From Pseudomonas putida (GTDB lineage Bacteria > Pseudomonadota > Gammaproteobacteria > Pseudomonadales > Pseudomonadaceae), in contig NZ_JANHLC010000003.1 of NCBI RefSeq assembly GCF_028682395.1, forward strand, positions 434,001 through 498,000: a DNA stretch of 64,000 nucleotides, given 5' to 3'. The translations under genes and the position numbers were made by a program. Below, in pieces: positions 38,092 to 47,295 of this stretch (its first letter is position 1; the number at the start of each line of letters is the position of its first letter). The notes below the pieces were generated by a model. The model worked only from the letters and a program-made list of their open reading frames with translations. It was not told the origin of the DNA and ran no database searches.

Positions 38092-38781
38092 ATGGTTGGC
38101 AGGAGTATCCTGATCGTCGACGACGAAGCGCCCATTCGCGAGATGATCGCCGTTGCGCTGGAAATGGCCGGCTATGACTGCCTGGAAGCGGAAAATTCCC
38201 AGCAGGCCCACGCCATTATCGTCGACCGCAAACCCGACCTGATCCTGCTCGACTGGATGCTCCCCGGCACCTCGGGCATCGAGCTGGCACGCCGCCTCAA
38301 GCGCGATGAGCTGACCGGGGATATCCCGATCATCATGCTGACCGCCAAGGGTGAAGAGGACAACAAGATCCAGGGCCTGGAAGTCGGCGCCGACGACTAC
38401 ATCACCAAGCCGTTTTCCCCGCGCGAACTCGTCGCCCGCCTCAAAGCCGTGCTACGCCGTGCCGGCCCGACCGATGGCGAGGCGCCCATCGAAGTCGGCG
38501 GCCTGTTGCTCGACCCGATCAGCCACCGCGTGACCATCGATGGCAAGCCGGCTGAAATGGGCCCGACCGAATATCGCCTGCTGCAATTTTTCATGACCCA
38601 CCAGGAACGCGCCTACACCCGTGGCCAACTGCTGGACCAGGTCTGGGGCGGGAATGTCTATGTCGAGGAGCGGACCGTGGACGTGCATATCCGCCGCCTG
38701 CGCAAAGCCCTCGGCGAGGCCTACGAGAATCTGGTACAAACCGTACGCGGTACCGGCTACCGCTTCTCGACAAAAGGCTGA
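38092..38781 (+). CDS. phoB: phosphate regulon response regulator PhoB
   Basis: A 229-residue OmpR-type regulator. The receiver domain has the acidic pocket IVDDEAP, phospho-Asp in [13 protein letters not shown] and Lys in DYITKPFSP. The C-terminal winged helix ends in [16 protein letters not shown]...[12 protein letters not shown]. When phosphorylated by PhoR it binds Pho boxes and activates phosphate-scavenging genes, including the pst operon 10 kb away. phoR follows after 85 nt. Confidence 0.97.
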   Translation: MVGRSILIVDDEAPIREMIAVALEMAGYDCLEAENSQQAHAIIVDRKPDLILLDWMLPGTSGIELARRLKRDELTGDIPIIMLTAKGEEDNKIQGLEVGADDYITKPFSPRELVARLKAVLRRAGPTDGEAPIEVGGLLLDPISHRVTIDGKPAEMGPTEYRLLQFFMTHQERAYTRGQLLDQVWGGNVYVEERTVDVHIRRLRKALGEAYENLVQTVRGTGYRFSTKG

Positions 38782-38866
38782 AAACAGCGGCCATTAGCGC
38801 CGCCCAGTTGCCAACGTACGGCTTGCAGCCTGAAACGGCTCTTCCCCTCCAAGGACTTAGGTCGAA

Positions 38867-40174
38867 GTGAATCAAAACTGGCATGCCACTCTGATCCGCC
38901 ATGTGTTGTTGCTGGTCACCGCCTGCCTGCTGATCGGGCTGATCAGCGGCTATTACGGCTGGAGCCTGGCCGTCGGCCTGGGGCTCTACCTGGGCTGGAC
39001 GCTCAAACAGCTGTTGCGCCTGCACGAATGGCTGCGCCTGCACAAACCCGATGAAGCGCCACCCGATGGCTATGGCCTGTGGGGCGAGGTCTTCGACAGC
39101 ATTTATCACCTGCAACGCCGCGATCAACGGGTTCGCGGGCGCCTGCAGGCCGTGATCGACCGGGTTCAGGAGTCCACCGCCGCCCTCAAGGACGCGGTGA
39201 TCATGCTCGACAGCGACGGCAACCTGGAGTGGTGGAACCGCGCCGCCGAAACCCTGCTGGGCCTCAAGACGCCCCAGGACAGCGGCCAGCCGGTGACCAA
39301 CCTGGTCCGCCATCCGCGCTTCAAGGAATACTTCGAGCAGGACAACTACGCCGAGCCGCTGGAAATTCCCTCGCCGATCAACGATCGCCTGCGCATCCAG
39401 CTCTACATCACCCGCTACGGCAACAACGAGCACCTGATGCTGGTTCGCGATGTGACGCGCATCCACCAGCTGGAGCAGATGCGCAAAGACTTTATCGCCA
39501 ACGTCTCCCATGAATTGCGCACGCCGTTGACGGTGATCTGCGGCTATCTGGAAACCCTGCTCGACAATGTCGAGGAGATCAATCCACGTTGGACCCGTGC
39601 TCTGCAACAGATGCAATCCCAGGGCGGGCGCATGCAGACTCTGCTCAACGACCTGCTGCTGCTGGCCAAGCTGGAAGCCACCGACTATCCCTCGGACAAC
39701 CAGCCCGTGGCCATCGACAGCCTTTTGCAGTCGATCAAGCAGGATGCCCAGGCCCTCTCCGGCCCCCGCAACCAGAGCATCAGCCTGGAGGTCCAGGCCG
39801 ACGCACGCCTCAAGGGCAGCGAGGCCGAACTGCGCAGTGCGTTCTCCAACCTGATCTTCAATGCGGTCAAGTACACCCCCGCCGAAGGCAACATCCGCAT
39901 CCGCTGGTGGGCCGACGAGTATGGCGCGCACCTCAGCGTGCAGGACTCGGGGATCGGCATCGACAACAAACATCTGCCGCGCCTGACCGAACGTTTCTAC
40001 CGCGTCGACTCCAGCCGCAACTCCACCACCGGCGGCACGGGCCTGGGGCTGGCCATCGTCAAGCATGTATTGCTGCGCCATCGGGCACGGCTGGAGATCA
40101 GCAGCGTGCTGGGCCATGGCAGTACCTTTACCTGCCACTTCGCCCCGGCACAGGTGAGCAAAACCCACGACTGA
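38867..40174 (+). CDS. phoR: phosphate regulon sensor histidine kinase PhoR
   Basis: A 435-residue kinase. Two membrane helices near the N-terminus (HVLLLVTACLLIGLISGYYGWSLAVGLGLYLGW) have almost no periplasmic loop, then a PAS domain follows (about 110-200). The H-box is FIANVSHELRTPL, the N-box LRSAFSNLIFNAVKYTP, then DSGIGID and GGTGLGLAIVKH. The lack of a periplasmic sensor fits control through the PstSCAB-PhoU complex. The start is GTG with AAGGA about 11 nt upstream. Confidence 0.96.
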   Translation: MNQNWHATLIRHVLLLVTACLLIGLISGYYGWSLAVGLGLYLGWTLKQLLRLHEWLRLHKPDEAPPDGYGLWGEVFDSIYHLQRRDQRVRGRLQAVIDRVQESTAALKDAVIMLDSDGNLEWWNRAAETLLGLKTPQDSGQPVTNLVRHPRFKEYFEQDNYAEPLEIPSPINDRLRIQLYITRYGNNEHLMLVRDVTRIHQLEQMRKDFIANVSHELRTPLTVICGYLETLLDNVEEINPRWTRALQQMQSQGGRMQTLLNDLLLLAKLEATDYPSDNQPVAIDSLLQSIKQDAQALSGPRNQSISLEVQADARLKGSEAELRSAFSNLIFNAVKYTPAEGNIRIRWWADEYGAHLSVQDSGIGIDNKHLPRLTERFYRVDSSRNSTTGGTGLGLAIVKHVLLRHRARLEISSVLGHGSTFTCHFAPAQVSKTHD

Positions 40175-40223
40175 AGCCGCCCCGGCCTGCCCCTGCGGCG
40201 CCCGGGCACTAGGCAAGCGCCTT

Positions 40224-40245
40224 GCCAGCCGCTACATTGGCTGGC
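40224..40245. repeat. stem-loop between phoR and the CBS-domain gene
   Basis: GCCAGCC, 8-nt loop, GGCTGGC, 50 nt after the phoR stop. There is no T-run; its role is uncertain. Confidence 0.35.
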
Positions 40246-40312
40246 TGGCGCCTGCCTTTCAGGCGCGTATTCCACTCATCTTTTCGCACTTCGGAACCCG
40301 TAATAATCCATC

Positions 40313-41656
40313 ATGGACCCTTCCTCTAGCAGCTTGACCCTCGCTTCGCTCTTCGCCGATTTCGGCATGATTCTTTTTGCTCTGATCCTGGTTCTGCTCA
40401 ACGGCTTCTTCGTTGCGGCCGAATTTGCCATGGTCAAACTGCGCTCGACCAAGGTCGAGGCCATCGCCGAGCAGAACGGCTGGCGCGGGCAGATCCTGCG
40501 CACCGTCCATAGCCAGCTCGACGCTTATCTATCTGCCTGCCAGTTGGGCATCACCCTGGCCTCCCTGGGCCTGGGCTGGGTCGGCGAGCCCGCGTTCGCC
40601 CACCTGCTCGAGCCCCTGCTGGGCGCGGTGGGCGTGGAGTCCGCCGAAGTCATCAAGGGCGTCTCGTTCTTTACCGCCTTCTTTATCATTTCCTATCTGC
40701 ATATCGTGGTCGGCGAACTGGCCCCCAAATCCTGGGCGATCCGCAAGCCGGAACTGCTGTCCCTCTGGACGGCCGTGCCGCTATACCTGTTCTACTGGCT
40801 GATGTATCCGGCCATCTACCTGCTCAATGCCAGCGCCAACGGCATCCTGCGCATCGCCGGCCAGGGCGAGCCCGGCCCGCATCACGATCACCATTACAGC
40901 CGGGAAGAACTCAAGCTGATCCTGCACTCCAGCCGGGGCCAGGACCCGAGCGACCAGGGCATGCGCGTACTGGCCTCGGCCGTAGAAATGGGCGAACTGG
41001 AAGTGGTCGATTGGGCCAACTCCCGCGAAGACCTAGTGACCCTCGACAGCCATGCGCCGCTCAAGGAAATCCTCGCGCTGTTCCGCCGGCACAAGTTCAG
41101 CCGCTATCCGGTCTACGATGCCCAGAACAACGAATTCGTCGGCCTGCTGCATATCAAGGACCTGCTTCTGGAACTGGCCGCGCTGGACCATATTCCCGAA
41201 TCCTTCAACCTGGGCGAACTGACTCGACCGCTCGAGCGGGTCTCCAAGCACATGCCGCTGTCGCGCCTGCTGGAGCAATTCCGCCAAGGCGGCTCGCACT
41301 TCGTGCTGGTGGAGGAAGCCGATGGCAAGATCATTGGCTACCTGACCATGGAAGACGTGCTGGAAGTGCTGGTCGGCGATATCCAGGACGAACATCGCAA
41401 GGCCGAGCGCGGCATCCTGGCCTATCAGCCCGGCAAGCTGCTGGTGCGTGGCGATACCCCGCTGTTCAAGGTTGAGCGTCTGCTGGGCGTCGACCTTGAC
41501 CATATCGAAGCCGAAACCCTGGCCGGGCTGGTGTATGAAAGCCTCAAGCGTGTGCCCGAGGAAGAGGAAGTGATGGAAGTCGAAGGCCTGCGGATCATCA
41601 TCAAGAAGATGAAAGGCCCGAAAATCGTGCTGGCCAAAGTGCTGAAGCTCGACTAA
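40313..41656 (+). CDS. DUF21/CBS-domain membrane protein (hemolysin C / CorC-PaeA family)
   Basis: A 447-residue protein. The N-terminal DUF21 (CNNM-type) membrane domain (about 15-200) has helices such as FGMILFALILVLLNGFFVAAEFAMVKLR and LGITLASLGLGWVGEPAFAHLLEPLL. Two CBS domains (about 220-345; TLDSHAPLKEILALFRRHKFSRYPVYD...LLEQFRQGGSHFVLVEEADGKIIGYLTMEDVLEVLVGDI) and a C-terminal CorC_HlyC transporter-associated domain follow. Relatives handle magnesium/cobalt or export polyamines; despite the old name, haemolysis is not implied. Confidence 0.88.
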   Translation: MDPSSSSLTLASLFADFGMILFALILVLLNGFFVAAEFAMVKLRSTKVEAIAEQNGWRGQILRTVHSQLDAYLSACQLGITLASLGLGWVGEPAFAHLLEPLLGAVGVESAEVIKGVSFFTAFFIISYLHIVVGELAPKSWAIRKPELLSLWTAVPLYLFYWLMYPAIYLLNASANGILRIAGQGEPGPHHDHHYSREELKLILHSSRGQDPSDQGMRVLASAVEMGELEVVDWANSREDLVTLDSHAPLKEILALFRRHKFSRYPVYDAQNNEFVGLLHIKDLLLELAALDHIPESFNLGELTRPLERVSKHMPLSRLLEQFRQGGSHFVLVEEADGKIIGYLTMEDVLEVLVGDIQDEHRKAERGILAYQPGKLLVRGDTPLFKVERLLGVDLDHIEAETLAGLVYESLKRVPEEEEVMEVEGLRIIIKKMKGPKIVLAKVLKLD

Positions 41657-41661
41657 GCCCG

Positions 41662-41700
41662 CGTCCCCCCTTGGGAGTAAGCTCACTTCCAAGGGGGACG
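41662..41700. terminator. stem-loop between convergent genes
   Basis: CGTCCCCCCTTGG and CCAAGGGGGACG form a 12-bp stem with one bulged C around a 14-nt loop. It lies exactly between the convergent CBS-domain and M23 peptidase genes. Confidence 0.6.
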
Positions 41701-41703
41701 TCG

Positions 41704-42600
41704 CTACTGACCGCCCACCGCAAAGTTCGGCAAGCTGCCCACCGGCTGATTGAACTGAAACGGAATCGAGACCAACCCCAACCCGGTATTGCGCTGCACC
41801 ACGAAATGCAGGTGCGGCCCACTGCTGTTGCCCGTATTGCCCGACAGCGCCAAGGCGCTGCCCACCGCCACCCGCTGCCCCTCGCGAACCTGCACCGAGC
41901 CACGCTGCAAATGCAGGTAGACGCCCATGGTGCCGTCGTCGTGGAGCACGCGCACAAAGTTGCCCGATGGGTCGTTACCCCGGCCGGTCTGGGTGTTCTC
42001 GGTCTTGACCACCATGCCGCCGCGCGCGGCAATGATCGGCGTGCCCTCGGGCATGGCGATATCCATGGCGTAGCGACTCTTGACACCGTAGTGACTGTAC
42101 TGGCCATTGGCGCCCTGGCTCAGGCGAAACGGCCCGCCACGCCAGGGCAAAGGGTAGCGATAGGCCTGAGCCAGGCCCGACGGGTCACCCAGGGAGTAGC
42201 GAAACTTGGGGGTATAGGTCAGCGGCTGGTCAGCCCGGGTGGCCGTGAGCAGCGCCAGGCGTACGTTGCTGCGCGCCGGCAATACCCGCCGGATGGGCTG
42301 GGCCGGCGCGCCACTGACGTTCTTCAGCCCGGCGAAGCTCAATTCGACCTCGACGGGCGCATACAGGTCATTGCGTACGAAGACGCTGTCGACACCCTTC
42401 TGCTTTTTGATATCCAGGCGAACCTGGCGCTCCAGGTGTTCCACCATGCGATCGCGGAACACGAACACCTGCGCGCCCGCCGTTGGCCGGTCGGTGTAGG
42501 AAACTACACCATTGGCATCCGTGTATTTGTAGATGGTCACGGCCGCAGCCGGGGTGGCGGCCATGGCCAGGCCGCAGAGAACCAGTAGACGGGTCAGCAT
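41704..42600 (-). CDS. M23-family metallopeptidase with N-terminal DUF4124-like domain
   Basis: A 298-residue exported protein. The signal peptide is RLLVLCGLAMAATPAAA. A DUF4124-like segment follows (VTIYKYTDANGVVSYTDRPTAGAQVFVF). The C-terminal LytM/M23 domain has the zinc ligands in HYGVKSRYAMDIAMPEG and the catalytic HLHF in NSSGPHLHFVVQRN; the H in VYLHLQ is also conserved. All expected metal ligands seem present, so it is likely an active peptidoglycan endopeptidase rather than an EnvC-type activator. Confidence 0.87.
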   Translation of the reverse strand: MLTRLLVLCGLAMAATPAAAVTIYKYTDANGVVSYTDRPTAGAQVFVFRDRMVEHLERQVRLDIKKQKGVDSVFVRNDLYAPVEVELSFAGLKNVSGAPAQPIRRVLPARSNVRLALLTATRADQPLTYTPKFRYSLGDPSGLAQAYRYPLPWRGGPFRLSQGANGQYSHYGVKSRYAMDIAMPEGTPIIAARGGMVVKTENTQTGRGNDPSGNFVRVLHDDGTMGVYLHLQRGSVQVREGQRVAVGSALALSGNTGNSSGPHLHFVVQRNTGLGLVSIPFQFNQPVGSLPNFAVGGQ

Positions 42601-42717
42601 GGATAGGCATCTGCAGATAAAGACTTGGGAGGCAGCCTAGCAGGCCGCTGCAGATTTTGCGCCCCGCCGGGGCCATGCATGTCCGCCGTGCTCCCTCAGG
42701 AGCGCGACGGAGCGGTA

Positions 42718-43638
42718 TCAGGCGCCTGGAACGAAGTGTTTCTGCGCCGTACCACGGGCAATCAGCCGCGAGATGTAATCGAGCTTCTGTGCATCCTGGT
42801 CGACAAAGCGGAAGGTCAGCTGCAGCCATTCGCTGTCCGGCTTCGGCTCATGGGCAACGACGGCATGGAGATAGCCATTGAGGCGGGCGATTTCGGCATT
42901 CTCGCCCTGTTCAAGGTCGAGAACCGCGCTTTCGAGAACCTGCGGCAGGTTCTCGGTGCGACGCACTACCAGCAAGGCTTCCTTGATGCTCAGTGCCTTG
43001 ATCAGGCATTGCTGCACACCGCTGGCCAGGCGCAACTGGCCCTGGCCACGACCACCCGTGGCGGCGCTGGCAGCCGGTGCGGCAGGCTTGACCGGTGGGC
43101 TGTTGAGCAGCCCCTTGCTCGGCGCGGGTGCAGGCGCCGCCGCCGGAGTCGTCGGCTTGACCACCTCGGCCTTGCCGCCGGTCAGGGCACTGAGAGAATC
43201 GTTGCCAAAGGCCGAATTCATCTTGGTTGGCGCACTGGCCAGCAGGGTATCGAGCTTGCCGGCCTTTTGCAGGGCTTGCTTGACCTTGGTCAGCAGCTGT
43301 TCGTTGGTAAACGGCTTGCTCACGTAACCGGACACGCCGGCCTGGATGGCCTGCACCACGTTGTCCTTGTCGCCACGACTGGTGACCATCACGAACGGCA
43401 GGCCCTTGAGGTTTTCCTGCTGGCGGCACCAACTGAGCAGTTCGAGGCCGGACATTTCCGGCATTTCCCAGTCGCACAACACCAGGTCGAAGGGCTCGCG
43501 GGCAAGAATTGCCTGGGCCTTGCGGCCGTTCACCGCGTCTTCGATCTTGATGCCAGGGAAATAGTTACGCAGGCATTTTTTTACCAGGTCACGGATAAAC
43601 GAGGCGTCATCCACCACCAATACACTGACTTTACTCAT
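42718..43638 (-). CDS. orphan response regulator with uncharacterised C-terminal domain
   Basis: A 306-residue protein. Residues 1-120 form a CheY-like receiver: VVDDASFIRDLV, phospho-Asp in FDLVLCDWEMPEMSG, Thr/Ser in FVMVTSRGD and Lys in GYVSKPFTNEQLL. A Pro/Ala linker (about 150-195) follows. The ~105-residue C-terminal domain (LRLASGVQQCLIKALSIKEALLVVRRTENLPQVLESAVLDLEQGE...) I cannot place. No DNA-binding helix-turn-helix or GGDEF/EAL is visible and no kinase is adjacent. The receiver resembles single-domain regulators linked to chemotaxis-like kinases. Confidence 0.8.
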   Translation of the reverse strand: MSKVSVLVVDDASFIRDLVKKCLRNYFPGIKIEDAVNGRKAQAILAREPFDLVLCDWEMPEMSGLELLSWCRQQENLKGLPFVMVTSRGDKDNVVQAIQAGVSGYVSKPFTNEQLLTKVKQALQKAGKLDTLLASAPTKMNSAFGNDSLSALTGGKAEVVKPTTPAAAPAPAPSKGLLNSPPVKPAAPAASAATGGRGQGQLRLASGVQQCLIKALSIKEALLVVRRTENLPQVLESAVLDLEQGENAEIARLNGYLHAVVAHEPKPDSEWLQLTFRFVDQDAQKLDYISRLIARGTAQKHFVPGA

Positions 43639-43761
43639 CGACCGCTCCTATGAAATCCCGGCAAGCATAACGCTGGATGATGTCATTACGCCAAGACTGA
43701 ATTGTCACGCCGAGACACAAGGTTCGCTGGCGCCAATACATCCAAATCCCGGAAAACAAAA

Positions 43762-43781
43762 CGCCCGGCCTAGGCCGGGCG
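43762..43781 (-). terminator. intrinsic terminator of the pst-phoU operon
   Basis: CGCCCGGCC-TA-GGCCGGGCG is a perfect 9-bp palindromic stem. On the minus strand it is followed by TTTTGTTTT. It lies 17 nt past the phoU stop. Confidence 0.88.
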
Positions 43782-43797
43782 CTTTACTCGGGCAACC

Positions 43798-44559
43798 TTA
43801 CTTATCGTCAGATTTTGCCGGAACATTAGCATCGTCCAGCGCGACGCCTTCAACTTCCGCCTGCATGCGCTTGAGGCCCATGTGCCGGACATCCGTGCCG
43901 CGCACCAGGTAGATCACCAATTCGGAAATATTGCGGGCGTGGTCGCCAATGCGCTCCAGCGAACGCAACACCCAGATAATGCTCAGCACCCGGGAGATCG
44001 AACGCGGGTCTTCCATCATGTAGGTGGCCAGCTCGCGCAGGGCGGTTTTGTACTCGCGGTCGATGATCTTGTCGTACTGCGCCACCGACAGGGCCAGCTC
44101 GGCATCGAACCGGGCGAAGGCATCGAGGGCATCGCGGACCATGTTGCGCACCTGGTCGCCGATGTGCCGGACCTCGACATAGCCACGCGGCGCCTCACCC
44201 TCTTCACAGAGCTGAATGGCGCGGCGAGCGATCTTGGTCGACTCGTCGCCGATGCGCTCCAGGTCGATCACCGACTTGGAGATGCTGATGATCAGACGCA
44301 GGTCGGAAGCCGCAGGCTGGCGACGGGCCAGAATGCGCAGGCATTCCTCGTCGATATTGCGCTCCATCTGGTTGATCTTTTCATCGATTTCACGCACTTG
44401 CTGAGCCAGGCCGGAGTCGGCCTCGATCAACGCGGTAACCGCATCATTGACCTGCTTCTCGACCAGCCCGCCCATGGCCAGGAGATGACTGCGCACCTCC
44501 TCGAGCTCAGCGTTGAACTGCTGGGAGATGTGGTGGGTGAGGCCTTCCTTTGAAATCAT
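43798..44559 (-). CDS. phoU: phosphate signalling protein PhoU
   Basis: A 253-residue all-helical protein with two tandem PhoU repeats (about 20-110 and 125-215). Each carries the E/DxxxD metal-binding pattern, e.g. MERNIDEECLRILARRQPAASDLR and ERIGDESTKIARR, and the second ERIGDHARNISE. It couples the PstSCAB transporter to PhoR and represses the Pho regulon when phosphate is plentiful. It is the last gene of the operon, separated from pstB by a 7-bp repeat element. Confidence 0.96.
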   Translation of the reverse strand: MISKEGLTHHISQQFNAELEEVRSHLLAMGGLVEKQVNDAVTALIEADSGLAQQVREIDEKINQMERNIDEECLRILARRQPAASDLRLIISISKSVIDLERIGDESTKIARRAIQLCEEGEAPRGYVEVRHIGDQVRNMVRDALDAFARFDAELALSVAQYDKIIDREYKTALRELATYMMEDPRSISRVLSIIWVLRSLERIGDHARNISELVIYLVRGTDVRHMGLKRMQAEVEGVALDDANVPAKSDDK

Positions 44560-44574
44560 GGTGTGCTCCGCAAA

Positions 44575-44623
44575 AGCTGTGAGCTATGAGCTGCAAGCTA
44601 CGAGCCGCAAGCTGCAAGCTATC
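44575..44623. repeat. seven tandem 7-bp AGCTRYR-type repeats between pstB and phoU
   Basis: Consecutive units AGCTGTG, AGCTATG, AGCTGCA, AGCTACG, AGCCGCA, AGCTGCA, AGCTATC run without gaps. A partly complementary arm (GGCCGCTTGAAGCCCGCGGCC, 44652 onward) lies downstream, so an imperfect hairpin is possible in the pst-phoU mRNA. Confidence 0.75.
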
Positions 44624-44683
44624 TATGTCATTACGCCAAACCGCTCCAACTGGCCGCTTGAAGCCCGCGGCCTGCACTACCGA

Positions 44684-45517
44684 CTAGCCATAACGACCGG
44701 TGATGTAGTCTTCGGTCTGTTTTTTCGCCGGGTTGGTGAATAGCGTGTCAGTGTCGCCAAACTCCACCAGTTTGCCCATGTACATAAACGCGGTGTAGTC
44801 GGAAACCCGCGCGGCCTGCTGCATGTTGTGCGTCACGATCACGATGGTGAATTTGGACTTGAGCTCGTAGATCAGCTCTTCGACCTTGAGGGTCGAAATC
44901 GGGTCGAGCGCCGAGCAAGGCTCATCGAGCAGCAGTACTTCAGGCTCTACCGCGATGGTGCGGGCGATCACCAGACGTTGTTGCTGGCCGCCGGACAGGC
45001 CCAGGGCCGAGTCATGCAGGCGGTCCTTGACCTCTTCCCACAAGGCTGCACCCTTGAGCGCCCACTCCACCGCTTCGTCGAGCACGCGCTTCTTGTTGAT
45101 GCCCTGGATGCGCAGGCCATAAACCACGTTTTCATAGATGGTCTTGGGGAATGGATTGGGCTTCTGGAACACCATGCCCACGCGACGGCGCAGCTCGGCA
45201 ACGTCCTCGCCCTTGCGGTAGATGTTGTTGCCGTAGAGATTGATCTCGCCTTCCACACGGCAACCATCGACCAGATCATTCATCCGGTTGAAGGTGCGCA
45301 GCAGGGTCGACTTGCCGCAACCGGACGGGCCGATAAAGGCCGTCACCCGTTGCTTGGGGATATTCATGCTGACATCGAACAGCGCCTGCTTTTCGCCGTA
45401 GTACAGGCTCAGGCCGGGCACTTCAATGGCCACGGTTTCGTCGGCCAGGCTCAGGCTCTGCTTGCTGCGGCCCAGGGCGGACATATTGATGCCATGGGTA
45501 TGGGTTTCGTGTTGCAT
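44684..45517 (-). CDS. pstB: phosphate ABC transporter ATP-binding protein PstB
   Basis: A 277-residue ABC ATPase. Walker A is GPSGCGKST, the Q-loop [14 protein letters not shown] (PstB-specific), the signature LSGGQQQRL, Walker [15 protein letters not shown] and the H-loop VTHNMQQA. It powers high-affinity phosphate import through PstA/PstC. The ATG at 45517 gives a short Ser/His-rich N-terminal tail before the ABC domain; earlier in-frame codons lie inside the repeat element and are rejected. Confidence 0.96.
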   Translation of the reverse strand: MQHETHTHGINMSALGRSKQSLSLADETVAIEVPGLSLYYGEKQALFDVSMNIPKQRVTAFIGPSGCGKSTLLRTFNRMNDLVDGCRVEGEINLYGNNIYRKGEDVAELRRRVGMVFQKPNPFPKTIYENVVYGLRIQGINKKRVLDEAVEWALKGAALWEEVKDRLHDSALGLSGGQQQRLVIARTIAVEPEVLLLDEPCSALDPISTLKVEELIYELKSKFTIVIVTHNMQQAARVSDYTAFMYMGKLVEFGDTDTLFTNPAKKQTEDYITGRYG

Positions 45518-45534
45518 GATTTCACTCCGTCCGT

Positions 45535-45607
45535 AGCTACAAGCTACAAGCTTCAAGTTGTGAGCAAAGCGGCTTGTTGCTCGCCGCTTGGGGCTTCTGG
45601 CTTAGTG
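45535..45607. repeat. 7-bp repeat element with inverted arm between pstA and pstB
   Basis: Left arm: AGCTACA, AGCTACA, AGCTTCA, AGTTGTG, AGCAAAG (45535-45569). The right arm GGCTTGT...CGCTTGGGGCTTCTGGCTTAG is complementary in register. It is the same unit type as the element at 44575-44623, so pstB is bracketed by two copies. Confidence 0.7.
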
Positions 45608-45609
45608 GC

Positions 45610-47280
45610 TTAGCTGTCCAGCGCTTTGTATTTCTCGCGCAGATGGTTGCGAATCCACACGGCCGACAGATTGAGCGTCGCAATGACCAGCACCAGCAGC
45701 AGCGCCGTGGCGTACACGAGCGGCCGCGCGGCCTCGACGTTAGGGCTCTGGAAGCCCACGTCATAAATATGGAAGCCCAGGTGCATGATCTTCTGGTCCA
45801 GGTGCAGGTACGGGTAGTTGCCATCCAGCGGCAGCGACGGCGCCAGCTTCACCACACCCACCAGCATCAACGGGGCCACTTCACCGGCGGCACGTGCCAC
45901 CGCGAGAATCATGCCGGTCATCATCGCCGGGCTGGCCATCGGCAGCACGATCTTCCACAGCGTCTCGGCCTTGGTCGCACCCAGGGCGAGCGAACCTTCG
46001 CGAACGGTACGCGGAATCCGTGCCAAGCCTTCTTCGGTGGCAACGATCACCACCGGTACTGCCAGCAGCGCCAGGGTCAACGAGGCCCAGAGCAGGCCCG
46101 GTGTGCCGAAGGTCGGCGCCGGCAGGGCTTCCGGAAAGAACATCCGGTCCAGCGAACCACCCAGCACATAGACAAAGAAGCCCAGGCCGAACACCCCGTA
46201 GACGATGGCCGGAACCCCGGCCAGGTTGTTGACCGCAATGCGGATCACCCGGGTCAAGGTGTTCTGGCGTGCATATTCACGCAGGTAGACTGCAGCGAGT
46301 ACGCCGAACGGCGTGACGATCACGGCCATGATCAGGGTCATCATCACGGTGCCGAAGATCGCCGGGAAAATACCACCTTCAGTGTTCGCTTCACGCGGGT
46401 CGTCGCTCAGGAACTCCCAGATCTTGGCGAAGTAGAAACCGACCTTGGTCAGGGTGCCCATGGCGTTCGGCTGGTAGGCGTGCACCACTTTGCCAAGGCT
46501 GATTTCCAACTCGCGGCCATTGCCGTCACGGGCCGTCAGGCTGTCGCGGTTGAATTGGGCATGCAGGTCGCTCAGACGGGCTTCGATATCCTGGTAGCGC
46601 GCATTGAGCTCAGCACGCTCGGTGTCCATGTCGGCCTGGGCGGCAGCGTCGAGCTTACCGGCCAACTCCAACTTGCGAGCGTGCAGGCGCAGCCGTTCGA
46701 GGCCGGCGTTGATCGCGCCGATATCGGACTTCTCCAGGGTCTTGAGCTGGGCGGCAAGCTTGCCGATACGCTCGACCCTGGTCTGCAGTTCAGGCCAGGC
46801 CGCCGCCCCCTCGGCGATCACCTTGCCGTTCTCTTTGACGTTGACCAGCGTGCCGTAGAAGTTGCCCCACTCGCGGCGCTCCAGCACCATCAAATCGGGT
46901 GGCGTGGTCTGGTTTTTCAGCCAGTCGCCCACGATCCAGGTGAAGTCGTTGCCATTCAGGTCACGGTTGCCGATCTTGATCAGCTCGCGCGTCATGAATT
47001 CAGGGCCCTGATCGGGTACCGGCAGGCCGGCGCTTTTCAGGCGCTCACGGGGCACTTCTTCCTTCTGCACCACCTCACCGACCACCACCTGGGCCGGCTG
47101 GCCCGGCACTTCGTAGGTGGCATGCACCACGTCCGCCGGCCAGAAGTGGCCCAGGCCGCGCACAGCAATCACCGAGAGCAGACCGATGGTCATGATCACC
47201 GCGATGGAGACCGCACCACCGCTGATCCAGACGCCTGGGGCGCCGCTCTTGAACCAGCCTTTTAGGGAGTTCTGTTTCAC
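45610..47280 (-). CDS. pstA: phosphate ABC transporter permease PstA with large N-terminal insertion
   Basis: A 556-residue permease, much longer than the ~300 residues of E. coli PstA. A first helix (GGAVSIAVIMTIGLLSVIAV) is followed by ~240 residues predicted to be extracytoplasmic, including a charged coiled coil (LKTLEKSDIGAINAGLERLRLHARKLE...). The ABC-permease core from about residue 300 has FGTVMMTLIMAVIVTPFGVLAAVYLREYA and the EAA loop EGSLALGATKAETLWKIVLPMASPAMMTG. The extended form is usual in Pseudomonas. It pairs with PstC. Confidence 0.94.
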   Translation of the reverse strand: MKQNSLKGWFKSGAPGVWISGGAVSIAVIMTIGLLSVIAVRGLGHFWPADVVHATYEVPGQPAQVVVGEVVQKEEVPRERLKSAGLPVPDQGPEFMTRELIKIGNRDLNGNDFTWIVGDWLKNQTTPPDLMVLERREWGNFYGTLVNVKENGKVIAEGAAAWPELQTRVERIGKLAAQLKTLEKSDIGAINAGLERLRLHARKLELAGKLDAAAQADMDTERAELNARYQDIEARLSDLHAQFNRDSLTARDGNGRELEISLGKVVHAYQPNAMGTLTKVGFYFAKIWEFLSDDPREANTEGGIFPAIFGTVMMTLIMAVIVTPFGVLAAVYLREYARQNTLTRVIRIAVNNLAGVPAIVYGVFGLGFFVYVLGGSLDRMFFPEALPAPTFGTPGLLWASLTLALLAVPVVIVATEEGLARIPRTVREGSLALGATKAETLWKIVLPMASPAMMTGMILAVARAAGEVAPLMLVGVVKLAPSLPLDGNYPYLHLDQKIMHLGFHIYDVGFQSPNVEAARPLVYATALLLVLVIATLNLSAVWIRNHLREKYKALDS

Positions 47281-47295
47281 AGACTTCTACCTTTC

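Noticed and set aside
43680..44639. 15-bp direct repeat ATGTCATTACGCCAA at 43680-43694 and 44625-44639 flanking phoU
   Set aside because: Exact 15-mers are expected a couple of times by chance among all position pairs in 64 kb, and no transposon or target-site features accompany it.
44575..45607. The short tandem repeats as a CRISPR-like array
   Set aside because: Units are 7 bp with no spacers and no cas genes.
45574..47265. 563-codon open frame opposite pstA, rich in His/Gln/Arg
   Set aside because: Antisense artefact of high-GC coding sequence; no homology features.
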